A DNA stretch of 64,000 nucleotides. Origin: Trichuris trichiura. Its lineage: Eukaryota > Nematoda > Enoplea > Trichinellida > Trichuridae. A program made the position numbers and the translations under genes. Shown here piece after piece: positions 12,950 to 24,900 of this stretch. The notes under the pieces were generated by a model. The model was not told the DNA's origin. It worked only from the letters and a program-made list of their open reading frames with translations, and did not search any database. The stretch spans positions 372,001-436,000 of the forward strand of contig JBAJFE010000047.1 in assembly GCA_037903355.1 (NCBI GenBank). The letters are read 5' to 3'. Numbering within the stretch: the first letter of the stretch is position 1; the number at the start of each line of letters is the position of its first letter.

Positions 12950-15321
12950 TAATGCAATTCAACCAACAACCCTTCCTTCGAAGAAAGTTTATATTGCGGA
13001 ATGCAAATAAAAAGCCAAATGAATTTACCATCTGCGTTTCGGCCCACTTAGCATTTCAACCAATCAGAATCAGCCCTTTTCGAAATTTCCATCTATTCCC
13101 GGATGTGCATACTTTCCGTATTCATATTTTTTCGAATTTCGGCCCATCTGGTATATACCGACCTTTTAGGGCATGAAACTCCTTCTGCTTTTTAAAGCAT
13201 TCATTTGCTTTTGCATAACGAGCGTATTTTTGAATGGGGACGTCAACCATCCTGGCACTTCTATTTTCGGAACTATAAACCCATAAGGGCTGTTGAAAGT
13301 ACGTAAGACCGTTTTTCTAGCGGAGAATGTTTGGCTATTTCTAATGGAATCATTCTTTCGGGATTTTGATGTAGACGCCAATAAGCGATACACTATGAAC
13401 CCGTACTGGCATTGGGCAGCCATTAGCGCGAGAGAAATACTGTAAAAATTCTAACAAGCAAAACAAACGAATAGAAGCGATAAAACATATAAATCAACCG
13501 TAAGTTTTTACAGTGATAGCATGCTGCAATTTTCAACCTTATTTCAGCGACTTACCATCGTATTATGAAAAGCAGATATCACTCCCTTGACCTCCGTACT
13601 GCTATTTCCTGAAATACGATATTCTTCTGTCTATTAGCGGGTTTCTTATAGGCTGGCGTCACCAAGACAGCGACCGCTTGTTTCTGGCTGCGTTGTAAGC
13701 GTCATTTTTGAAACGTTTTCATCACAATTGGGTTAGTTGCTCTTAATTGCACTTGTTAGAAATTATTTGCACTCCACTTGCAAGAAGTACAGAAGAAAAA
13801 CGCGAAATGAGCCGGCCGGAACGAGTACGTTCTAAGTGAGCGTCCACGTTAGCAAATTTCCTGTCTTAAGACAAACGGAATGAGAAAATAAAGTTATTTG
13901 GGGGATACCCACTCTTCTAGTTCAAAGTCTAATATATGTGATGAAGCCGGACCAGCTACGCGAACGAAACAGTCTGAACGCTCGTAACTTAGCAGCAACA
14001 AAGCATATAATAAATATTCAAATTAGCAGCTACTGTAACCCTTACTGAATCGCACGTACAATGGTAGATAGGCCTTAGCTAATTAGAGAGAAACGAAATT
14101 AACAGAAAACTGTTGCATCAAGGTGAATCGTTTAAGCAAAAGTATATTTTACTTGTAGCGGGCAAGCAACCTTGTGATAACCGTTTAAATAAAGTAATTC
14201 GTCTTGATTACCGCTTTTGTAAAAACTGTCGCCTTAAAGACGTATAGAACATGGAGTCCTAACAATTTTTTCGAATTTTGTAATCTCAACCGATGGCCTG
14301 GGTGGTATGCGGGCTTTTTTAATAGTATTGTTTTCTCAATTTCAAGCTACTAATGCCTGTCAAGGACGTTCAGGTACTAATATTACCGTATTGCTTTCGC
14401 CACACCGTTCGCATTTCGTCTGCTTTTTTGCTTTTTATCTTCGCTTTGTTGAGTTTGTGTTTTCGTGCTCCTTTACCAACTTAGGGGCGCAATAAGCCTT
14501 CACATTCTGCCCTTAATTCTATTTCTTCCGCAGCATTGCAGTTTCAAGTGAACTATAAGGGCATTTATACCGCCCGCAAAATTTTACGAACTGAGGGAAA
14601 GGATAGACAGATCACAGAACTGCCTTTTTTCTCTTACAAGCATACAGTAATAAGCGGGAGAAAACAATGGAATGCAAGTGCACCACTGGAAGACGCTAGC
14701 CTCAATGTTCTGCCCTTAGCTAAGCGTACGCCTAAAAGTGGGGCTCCTATTTCGGCTTAGGCGGGAGAAGAACAGCATGGCCAATGTGAGTTTCCGAAAA
14801 TGTACCTGCATTCCATTGCTTCCATCCATTACTGTATGCTTGCCGGACTCTGGGAAACATTCAATATTCAGAGTGCTATTGTGCTCTTACAATAATTTGC
14901 TCAGCGTTCAAGACTCATGGTGAACTTTCATTCGGGCGCTGCACCCTTAGCTAACACTCGTGCCGATTAATACAATATTGAGAACCCCATTTAAAAAGTG
15001 TCAAAACGCTTGCTTTAGCCCAATCAAAATCATCCAATTAGGTGCCTGCTTTTATTACCGAATATCCAATGAAGTTTATTGCACACCACATTGAAAATGC
15101 GAATTAGAATAGATACAGGCGTAAGTAGAAGCAACAACCCGCTTACATCTCCAAATATTAATATTTGGAAGACGTAATGCTTTTAATAGTATGCTTAAAC
15201 GTTATTCTATCAATTTTTGTCTATTACGTTAAAAACGCAAATCATTCAGTTTCAAAAGGAGACGTCTTGCTTACTTGTACGACTGCTCAAAGGCTATGAT
15301 TTCAACGAAACGGATAAGAGA
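12950..15321. other. Spacer between the CENP-C copies
   Basis: The main frame here is a minus-strand ORF at 13166-13423 (85 codons, with segments such as NSPYGFIVPKIEVPGWLT). It could be an N-terminal exon of copy A beyond the transposon, but I could not join it in phase and see no domain. The rest (13.4-15.3 kb) shows nothing I can name. Confidence 0.4.
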
Positions 15322-18300
15322 TTACATCAAATCGATAGTTAAAATTTTAGCAATTTTACGATTACAATTTTTCAGAGTTACAGCGTCGCCTACAAAGAGC
15401 TAAATGTACTCGTGCGTATAGGATGGTTGTTCAATTACCTGCTCGCAAGGAAAGGAAGTCTCCGGTCGATAGCGATACAGCGGAACCGTTTAAAATGACT
15501 GCGACGACCCCGTCAATAATGTACACGCTCTAGGAATAAATTCGTGAAGAGTGTACATCGTTTTTGAATAATTTGCTCACCTCTTTATTTTCTACGTTCA
15601 AATTAACTTCTCCTCCCTTGCGTATCTCTATTTGGACTTTATGAGTCTCGGAATCTTCCTCGTATTCATACTTCAACACGCGATCTGTCACTTGTTCTTC
15701 GCTGGCCTTACTCAAGCGAAACAGGCGACCTAATAAGGTTGCTTTAATGAAAACGAACGTTATTTACAGGATGTTTTCATAGGTTACCATCCATTGCCGC
15801 GTCCGCTTCGGCTCCCGTCAGCAGCGGTTTACCAAACGCGACATTATCGAACTGCGAGCCTCCTATCGAAGCATTGCTCGATCCGACGCCCTTTCTTCTG
15901 CCTACAAAGGCAAAGTCGCGTGTAAGACAAAAAAAATAATATGCCGGAAAAAATTAACGGTTTCGCTTCTCGCACAGAACCTCGACGTATTGGGACATTG
16001 TGTGCACTTTGTTTCTTTTCAACACGGGGATGTCGACGTGACCAGGTACGACGCCGGCAATTCGCCCTAAATATGTAAATTTCAAGACGGTCAATTCAAA
16101 TTTATAAATTCAAAATTACGTAGTCCCCCTTCGACATATTCGTACTTTACCACCTCTCCGAGTTCCGGTCGCAAGCGACGTACCCGAGTTCGGGAGGAAC
16201 GTCGCTTTCCCGGAGTCTTTTTTCTAGTATTTCCCCAACCTAAGAATACAGTATTGCGCGACCATTTGAAAGTACAACTGATGGATATTACTTATTTCCG
16301 GCGTAGGCAACGTAGAGTCGAAGGAGCTGCGTCTGCTTGATGTTTCAGATGAGCTCTGTTCATCAGCGGGGAGATTTACGATTTCTGAAAACACGCGCGT
16401 TAGTGAGCACCCCAAATTGGTTTTCCATCTTTGTTGCCTGTTGTTTCCGCAAATGAAACTCTCGTAACGGATCTTCTTTTACCAATGGCCGCTGCAACAA
16501 CTACCCGTAACGAAACGAAGTGAAAAGATTTGGACAAGCGCACCTTTTGACATTTCTGTTGCTGACTTTCCACGGTTCTTCAATACTGAGGCAAGTTCAA
16601 TTGGCATACCTGTACTTGCATGACCATTGGCACAATAAGAAATCGTTGGCGGCGACTGCATTTCCGACAAGTCTTCACTTTTCGTTGCATCATCATCGTC
16701 AACAGCGTACGATGTTTTTTTCTCTGACTGCTTTTCGGAAGCACGTTCACTTTCGGACGAGCGGCTATGCGCACTGTTGCTGTCGCCTTCCTCAATGGAA
16801 CTCACATTTGCATAAGACGCTTTCGAAATTTGAGGGCCAACAAAAGTGGGCGTGTAACTGAATGTACTTTCATTATCACAACCAAAAACAGAGTCTTCGC
16901 GCGATGATGAACTAATTGCTCCGCTTGGCCAACTGCTTTGGGGATAGCTTCCTTGATCAATAGCGCCAACTTTCTTCTTGCCGCTATTAGAATATGCAGT
17001 GCGCCCCTTCACGCCTCGCAATTCCCTAATAGGCAGAGCCGACTTGCGATTGTCCGAGGCTGATATAGGCACTTCTTTTTTCTTCATATTTTCCCTACGC
17101 GGTAATAATTTCCCGCCACTACTCAGCAATGTTTCTTCATCAGCAGAGGTTTCAAACTTTTTGTTGCTTTGGTGGTCTCTCCTTGCTCTTTTGGGAGGTG
17201 ACGCAACTTCAGTCACTTCAGACAGAGATACACCGCCGTGCCGCTTTTTTTGCTTGCTTTCTTTGACGGGCGCTACTTTCCTGTTCACGGATTGTACATT
17301 CTTGCTTGCTTTTTTATGAAGTTCAGCAACTACGCTCGTGTCTTCCGAAAATGAAGAAATGCTATGCATCGTAGTCGGATTTGTGCAATCATCTTTAGAC
17401 ATTTCAGCAACAGAGCCAAGAGCGTATGTAGCTTTCTTTTCAACAGCTTTTTTCGCGCCAGATAGACGCTGCTTCCGTACTCTCGTCGTCGACATCTTGT
17501 AACTCTTAGGGATGGGAGTATTCACATTTCTTCTCAATACACGAATAGGCGCTGCGTCAGCCAAGTCAATCTGCCTCTTATCTATAGTATTACGGCGTTT
17601 GGGGGCTGTCTGCTTTCTTTTCTGGTCATTTTCCAATTCGGGGCTAAAGACTTCGTTCACGAAACATACGAAGCCCGCGAAGGTCCCACGATTGCCGAAG
17701 CATCCAAATCAAATGGCATTTTTCGTAATGGTGTTGAGGTAACCGGTCCCGACTTGCGCTCGCTTCCTCTCAACTGAGCTACCTTAAGAAACAATCGACA
17801 ATTACAGCGCGCGGAAGCGACATTACGCGTTGGCACTACTGACGCGTTTTGGCGTCTTCGCTGTTGGCTGAAAACTTTTTGGACTCGAAGCCAAGTTTTT
17901 CTTTTGCCAGTTGGCCGCGTTCTGAAAGTAGATGCAAAAATGTGCTGTGAAAGAACGCTTAGACGCCAACCTTGAAAGTTTGGATTAGAGAAATGCTTGA
18001 ATCCAATGACGCGGCTCTGCCGGGTGCGGGCGTTGACGTAAACGGCATAACGTTTGGTCTGTCGCGTCGTGACAGCTCTTTGGTAAGAATACAAAAAAAA
18101 CTTATGAATGAAAAACAAGAACATTCCTCTACTTGGAGTATCTTCAGCCGGCGGTAATTTTTGAATGACGGTAGTACTAGCTGTGGGTTTTGGTGATGTC
18201 TGTTCGACAGCTTCGGAATTCAGCTGCTGAAATGGGAGAAATCATAATAACCAAAGTAGTTTGCACCATTGGCGGGGCAAACAAACTGATAAGTCTGTGG

Positions 18301-20701
18301 TGCAGTCGCTGACAAAGTCGGAAGAATCGAAAGTACTGCTTTCGGCCATATTTTCACGTATAATCTTTGTCAGCTGAAGCGATTCGGAAGAGCTCTTCGG
18401 TTCGGTTGACTTCAAATCTTCGGATGACTGTTTGGGAGCCGACTTTTCAAGCGATTCAGTAGAACCCTGAGTCTCTGAGTTAGTCTTCCGAGCCTTTCCC
18501 TTTCTATTATCAATTTTCGTAAACTCTTTAGCTTGCTGAGATTTGACCGCGGCAAGTTTGCCACTTTTGCGGTTTCGTCTTCCAGAAAAACTGCTTTCTC
18601 CATCGTTCGTAACTACCGCGCTTTGAGGCTCCACCGCACGAACGTTATCAAACTTTTTTGAATTGTCCACTACGTGAATGGATCCAGCGTGGACGGAATG
18701 CGCGCCGGTTTTCTGCTCTACCTTACATGTAGAAATAGACGCCGTTAAGAAAGTGACTACTGGCAACGCTAACAATTATGCAGTAAGTAAACCTCTGATA
18801 CACCAATAGCTACGGATTTAAACGGCCAATAAAGGCGCCAAAACTGTTATGCACATTTAAACGCACGGGATTCATGTAGTTATCTCTAACTTTGCTTGTA
18901 AGTCAATATTAAACAATGTGCCATCGTTTAAAGGGAGATATTCAAACATCGATATTACTTTTGAGCTACTGCGACAATGGACGGGACAAAATACATTACT
19001 CCCTACGCATTCATCCAACACTGCTGCATAAACTTGGTCAATAAATGGCACGTATTCGTGTCCTCCTATTTGGTTTTGCGTTAACGTATGCTTATCTCCT
19101 AATCCTTCAACATAGAAGAATTTCGGTTGGCTCCATTGAGTTGAGAAACTATTTTTCTGAAAATCTGATTACTATGCTTAAAAGGTCAGGTTGTCGCTTG
19201 GAGTCTCTCATGAATGAATGCGCGTAAAAACTCGGTTGTCAAGTGGCGGACGATCATTGATGACTCGTCTCCTAACTCTAATCATCAACAGATAGGGGCC
19301 CAAGTCGGCTACTTAACGAAATGCCGCAAGATTCAATAACTGATATTTCATGCAAGCAAAATAAAGAGGCTCTGACCCTGGCTAGATCAAGACAGTTGGA
19401 AAAATGCTAAATGGTAGTAGTAAATAATAATAAAGCGTCAAACCGCTAGTGCTTTCAAGCTAGAAGAGATTTTCATCAAGGCAAAGTCTGCCTAGTTCTA
19501 TTAAGCATGTTATCTTTACAGTAACAACTTGAAATTACTTCGGCAACTGTCGCTTCTTTTTTCAGTTGACTTGTCGACTTCGCTGTTGAATTGCTTTTGT
19601 TAGGATACGGTCGACTCATTTCAATTCGACTTTTCGTTTCCTGCCGCGAAATCTCTTGCTTGGTAGGCTCCTTTGGTTCTTTGAAATCCGGAGCGACCGA
19701 GGATGCTCGGCCTGTCTTCTTTGAAGTACTTGAAGCCGATAAGATGCTAGGATTGTACGTCGCATTTGAAGAAGACGACTCTTGCTGGAAGGATGCATAA
19801 GGAAAGAATACTTTGAAAGCAATACTTACTCTAACCAGCTGCTGTTGGATACCTTCCATTTTTTGCCTTTCGTCCGCTATTATAACCTCTGTTTGTTGAG
19901 AAGTAGTGGTGCCTGAAAAAGTTGGAACTGTTAGAAAAGAAAAACAACGAATTGGTAAAAAAACAAACTTGAAAATGCAAGGGTTCCAAGGGATGATGAA
20001 CTACGCCCTGTTGTCGACTGCGCTTCTTTGCTGAAACGACGTTAAGTTTAAAAAAAATTTGTGCGAACTAAAAGCTGAGCTTCGAAGAGGATCGGACGGC
20101 TAAATTGATTACGCGTAACGTAAACCCAAAGCGTGACAAAAACATAAGAAAGATTTCCCGCTTGGTGGCAACGCTTTTGTTCAAAGAAGCTCGGATCGTG
20201 CCTGACTCACCGTCAGGCTTAAAGCATGAAAGGAAATTCTGTTAAAAAAAGATTTTTAAAATTAATTAAAAGCGGGAAAATTGCCTTGTCGTGGGATAAA
20301 GCTGCCTACTTAATAGTGAATGCCGTAAAGTTTGACAAATCCCTAAGGAACAATCACGTTCCATTACAGCGAGTATAATCAACGCAGCGGAAGTAGCAAT
20401 GCTGAGCTTGTTTACTTTAAGCGGAAAAGTACGAGCATTCGAAAAACGCTTTACATTAGCCCCCATACGCAAGCGACTACTACCGTAAGCGATAATAATA
20501 ATCTAAACATACTACGCGACAACTTTCAAGCAAGGGAAGCGGAAAAAAAGGCATAAAGAAAAGCATACCGCAACAAGTTCATCATTCGCTCGAAATGGCC
20601 TTCCGGGTCGGCAAACTTCGTGCGCTAAGAAGCACCAACATGAGGAGAAAAATTTATTAAATCCTACCTACCTTGCCAGCTCGAAGTTTCATGTGGGCCA
20701 T
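15322..20701 (-). CDS. CENP-C-like kinetochore protein, copy B
   Basis: Eighteen exons close in phase to give about 1,027 aa (human CENP-C has 943): 20672-20701, 20569-20624, 19969-20030, 19830-19912, 19539-19784, 18287-18721, 18133-18226, 17971-18077, 17840-17921, 17744-17782, 16544-17650, 16292-16384, 16120-16239, 15959-16066, 15788-15901, 15581-15729, 15439-15529 and 15322-15389. The start MAHMKLRAGK is followed by RTKFADPEGHFERMMNLL, then a long basic Ser/Lys/Pro-rich, presumably disordered region with possible nuclear localisation signals. Exon 16120-16239 carries the CENP-C-motif-like segment KRRSSRTRVRRLRPELGE. The last exons encode a cupin-type domain (SVYIIDGVVAVILNG, LSTGDFLSLRAGDAVTLKN), the dimerisation fold of CENP-C/Mif2. 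The identification rests on the order motif then cupin. The 5' half is less certain because disordered sequence gives no homology check, only phase and splice signals. Confidence 0.85.
16120..16239 (-). other. CENP-C-motif exon of copy B
   Basis: The basic RRSSRTR core and the later KYEY/EGG segment match the layout of the CENP-C motif, which contacts the histone acidic patch and the CENP-A tail. The tyrosine-tryptophan pair usual in the middle of the motif is replaced by Pro-Glu (RLRPELGE). Copy A has the same change at 9240-9359. Confidence 0.7.
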
Positions 20702-21214
20702 GACAACTGCAAGAAAGGAAACAGCTAAAAATTCGGGAAAATACAGTAAATTGTTAAGTTACCGGCTACAGCAAGCTAAAATGACCTGCAGGTACACTAG
20801 CGCCTTGGCTTTGCCGAAGTCTTAATGCGCGGTAATCGGCTGAAATAAGTCGCGTTAAATAAAAACTTTTAGCTCTAATATATTTTTTCTATTTTTACAA
20901 AACTGAAAATACAGCCTCCTCTTGCCAGTGAATGAAACGGACGTTTGTTGACTTAAAAAATGAATCCGACGTTCAGATTTTTAGTTCAGCTGTTTTTTGT
21001 CAACGCAATGCTCATATGCTTTAACTAAAGGCGCGAGGGTTTGAAGTGCCGTAAGCAGACGACAGAAAAATGAAGCTGCATACTGTATATTAAACGAAAT
21101 GCAGGTGCTTTAAAACAATATGCTACTGCGGATAAACAGATGGACGAAGTAACTAACGATTATTTGCTAACAATAAGAACTCTTGAACACGTTTTGGGAA
21201 AACGCGTAAAAAAG
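20702..21214. other. Upstream region of CENP-C copy B
   Basis: No gene seen. This presumably contains the promoter of copy B. No clear core-promoter motif stands out. Confidence 0.4.
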
Positions 21215-21414
21215 AGATAAAGGTCACATTATCTTTATTACGGATTCTGTCCCGTTGAGATGTAAAATAAAAAGATTATGTAATACGGAGAGAGAAAAAT
21301 CTTTTTATTTTACATCTCAACGGGACAGAATCCGTAATAAAGATATTCAGATATTGCATCATGAAAACATACGCTCCCGTACCAAGAAACTACATTTTCA
21401 AGATAAAGGTCACA
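21215..21414. repeat. Perfect 46-bp hairpin flanked by 14-bp direct repeats
   Basis: Positions 21231-21276 and 21299-21344 are exact reverse complements (46 bp), separated by a 22-base loop. A 14-base direct repeat, AGATAAAGGTCACA, lies at 21215-21228 and 21401-21414 on either side. There is no coding potential. The arms are too perfect to be old. It could be a foldback insertion, a small non-autonomous transposon, a transcribed hairpin RNA or a recent inverted duplication. Confidence 0.9.
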
Positions 21415-21983
21415 CTAGCTGAACTAATTCTTCAGCGCCAAGTTTTGAAGCTACAGTAAACCGGCTTAATTAGTTTGTTTTACGCTTACCTGCAGATGGT
21501 TCAGAGTCTGTAAGTAAAAATGAATTTATCCGTGGGAAATGATAACAACCGTTTCAGCAAATGAATTGTGGTAGTTTCTCTTAATCAGCGATGCATAGCG
21601 ATCGTCACTTCATCCTCTTAAAGAACGTTGTTCAAATGAAGCGCACGCACGCTTCTGTCCGCTTATTGACGCCGTTACTTTTTCGCATGATAATGAACAC
21701 TTTAATTTCTCTGGTTTTACAATGACTTGCTCGGTAAAAACTTGGCAAAACATTCGACGCCTCATAACAACCGCCATCTTAAAGAACAGCAGCAAAGCCT
21801 TGAGAGAAACTTAAAACAAGCGGCCTACAGTTTAAACAAGCGTGCGAAACGACAGAAAACCTGAAAATCAATTACATGAAAGTCAGTTGGCTTCCTTCAA
21901 CTGACCGCTCGAATGCCAGCCGTGAGTAGGCGTGGAAAGAATTGACCGCAGACGGCGATGTGGAAATTATTATATTTTTTTGT
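21415..21983. other. No supported gene
   Basis: Lies just 3' of the coiled-coil gene and should include its 3' untranslated region. Nothing else is recognised. Confidence 0.4.
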
Positions 21984-24900
21984 TCACGAGGCGCCGCGAC
22001 GTGGGAATCGCCTTCCTCCAGGGCGTCTTCGCTTACGTGAACCTCTCCGATTCATACGTGGCTGTTGGATAAGTACAGGAACTGGTCGCCGTTCCCCTCC
22101 ATTTGCATCCCAAACTATAGGCTTACGTTGGCCTCCAATAATTTGACCGCCCGACTGCGTCACGTCAACGTCACTACGCGTTTGGTCTGCGGAATGCGAG
22201 CACTCGGAAGATATACCAATCTGGCCAACTGATGCTTCAGGTGGTCCACCCGTATCTGCTGGACCGGTTGTGGATTGGTCAGCTGAAAATAACAATGTCG
22301 TTATAACTAACTGCTACGCTACTCGTTTTCATAAACAATACCCAGCTCACCCCTTGCCACGGCTCCCTCGACAGCTGCTGAGGTTGCCTGTTCACTTTCC
22401 GGGATGGGAACAACCTTAGCGGACTGGTCTTCAGAAGGACCAACTTTAATACGCTTGCAAGCAGGCAATTCTGCAGACGGATGCGAAAATGTCGACCCTG
22501 CGTCAAAGCTGCCGGTATGGACATCACTAGCTAATAAATTTCGTCATCTCATCAAAGAGAACAACGTCATTAGTCTGTACAGCTTACTCTGAACGGGCTG
22601 TTGTGGCTCAGCGGATATTGCCGTCTCCTTCAACGTGTCCTCAACCGTCTGATCGCCTTGCGAGGATGACATGATGGTTCCGCAGTCAGTACGCAACTTT
22701 CGATGTTTACAGCGAAGTTGCTTCAACGTTTCCTTAATGCTCGCAACATTCTCCGTCCATTGATGCTCCATTTCTACGTTAGTTTTCACGCTGCTTTTCG
22801 GGCCGACCTCGGGAGGACGCCCCTTTAATACCATTACAACGAGTTATCTTTGGTCAGTTTCCAAAAACTTAAAAAATTTTTACCTCAGTGACGCGGTCGA
22901 AAAGTCCTTCGGCTTCATCGGTAAGCTGTTCCAAGCTTTTAATAGTGGTCAATTGCTGGCTCACTATGTTCAAGAAATTTTGAATTTTCAAACTGCTTGC
23001 ATGTGACGCCATCTTCTCGCGCTCATTGGTTGTCGGTTGTTTCTCTTCGGCTTTAGGTGACACGTCCGAGGCTGCCGAAGCGACTGTCTCTACGCTGACG
23101 ACAGCCTTAGGCTTATCCGCGCCCTTTCGCAAAGCGGCGACACTTTCGCTAAGCTGACGAAGCCGCGTACTCAGAGAGTCTATTTCCTTGTTCTTTTTGT
23201 CCACTTCCATTTTTAAAGCTTCAACTTCTTCCCTGTTGGTCTTGTCCGGCTGAAATACTTTGCTTTCCAGCTGGGACACCCTTACGCGCGCTTGGAGCAG
23301 CTCAGCCTCGGCAAGAGCGCAACGCTCGACCGCCTGTTTTCTTTCCTCCTCCAAGTAGTGGACAACGTTCGAACTGGCACCCTCCCAGGACTCGCTGGAA
23401 GTAGATAAGCGATCGAGAAGCTGCTCCTTCACCTTTTCAAAATCGGCCATCATTTTCCGACTTTTGTTCACTTCCTGAACCAGAGTCATTTTTTCAAGGG
23501 TAGCCTTTCCCTTAAGGTCGAGCATTTCTTGCTTGGCCAAATTCAACTGGTCCTCTTTTTCTTTGCACAAAGCCTCTAAGCATTCCGCTTTGGCTTTCAG
23601 CTCAGCCGTACAGTTGGCGAATTGTGATCGCGCGTCAGCCATTTCCGAACTTAGCGTCTCTACAGTATGCAGCAACGAGTCTCTTTCCGACTTGAGCGCG
23701 TCAACTTCGTTTGTCAGCTTCTCCTTTTCAGCTTGGCAAATGTCCAATTGCTCGGCCAGCAAGGCAAGACGATCGTGCGCCTCTTGCAATTGGCTGGAAT
23801 GTTCAAAAGTTCGAATTTGAACCTGAGCATCAGCTTCTTGCACAGCCTTTGCCAGCTGGCCAGCGCGATCGCTTAGTTGATTATTTTCGGCAAGCTGCTC
23901 TTGCAATTGGCTTTCCAACGCGTGGCGTTCAGCCAAGGTGGCACCCAAATTACGTTCGGACGAATCGCAGAGGTCCTTCCAGTATTTGGCTTCGGCATCC
24001 CTGCATTTCAGTTCTTTTGTTGCCTGTAGTAGTCGCGCGCCTTGCTTGCGCAATGCCTTGGTCAGATTTACAATTTTCGTTCGTAGACGAATAATCTTCT
24101 GCTCTTGCGAGTCGCTGTACTTCTTGCTCAACAATTGCTTCATCTTACTTCTCAGCTCTAAGTACTGCTGTTTAAGGCGGGTCGCTTTTTCCTCTGCTCG
24201 TCTTCTCAACATCATCTCCTTCTTCATCTTACCGCGAAATAATCTTAAATAATAACTGGACGTTCTAACTGCCTCTTCGCTCCATTCCGTTGCTTCGTTG
24301 GCTACGCTGACAAGCGACTCCTGACGAGTCATCATTGCTTGCTGATTTTCGCTAAAACTTTCCATACTGCTTTTCTGAATATTTTCCAGCGAAGTGGTCA
24401 AACCGCTAACTACGCCGGCCAGCTTGTTTTGATAATAAAAGGCTGCCGCTTGATTGCGCAACTCATTTTCCGCCAAAACCAGTTTGCTTCTTGCATCCGA
24501 TAAGTTTTCGGCAAGGGTGGAGTTACTTGAAGAGCAAATTGATTTAAGGCGCCTTTCCGTGACCAGTTCGTCCCTCAGTCGATCGAAGCGTCTTTGGGCG
24601 ATCGTCTCGGACGCTTTCATTTGCTCCCTGGCACCCTGCAACGTTTTGAGCGTTTCGACGAGCGATCCCATGGTCGTGTTAAGCGAGCGGATTTTCTCCT
24701 CTTGATTGTCCAGCAAAATGGAACAACATCTGCACTCCTCAGCTAACTGTGCATTCTCGGCTTTCAAACGAGCCATCGATTTCCACGACGAGGTTGCGGC
24801 CTCAACTAACTGGGCAACAAAGGAAGGCATTTCTGAGCTTTTGAACAACAATGGAACTTCCGATTTGGAAGGGCTACACGTTTGGTCACCGGTGGTCAAC

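Noticed and set aside
16978..17319. 113-codon plus-strand ORF
   Set aside because: It is a shadow of the large basic exon of CENP-C copy B.
17657..18124. 155-codon minus-strand ORF inside CENP-C copy B
   Set aside because: It reads through introns in one frame. The exons 17971-18077, 17840-17921 and 17744-17782, in other frames, join in phase and give more plausible protein.
23533..24252. Several plus-strand ORFs of 69-127 codons
   Set aside because: They are antisense shadows of the 691-codon coiled-coil exon on the minus strand.
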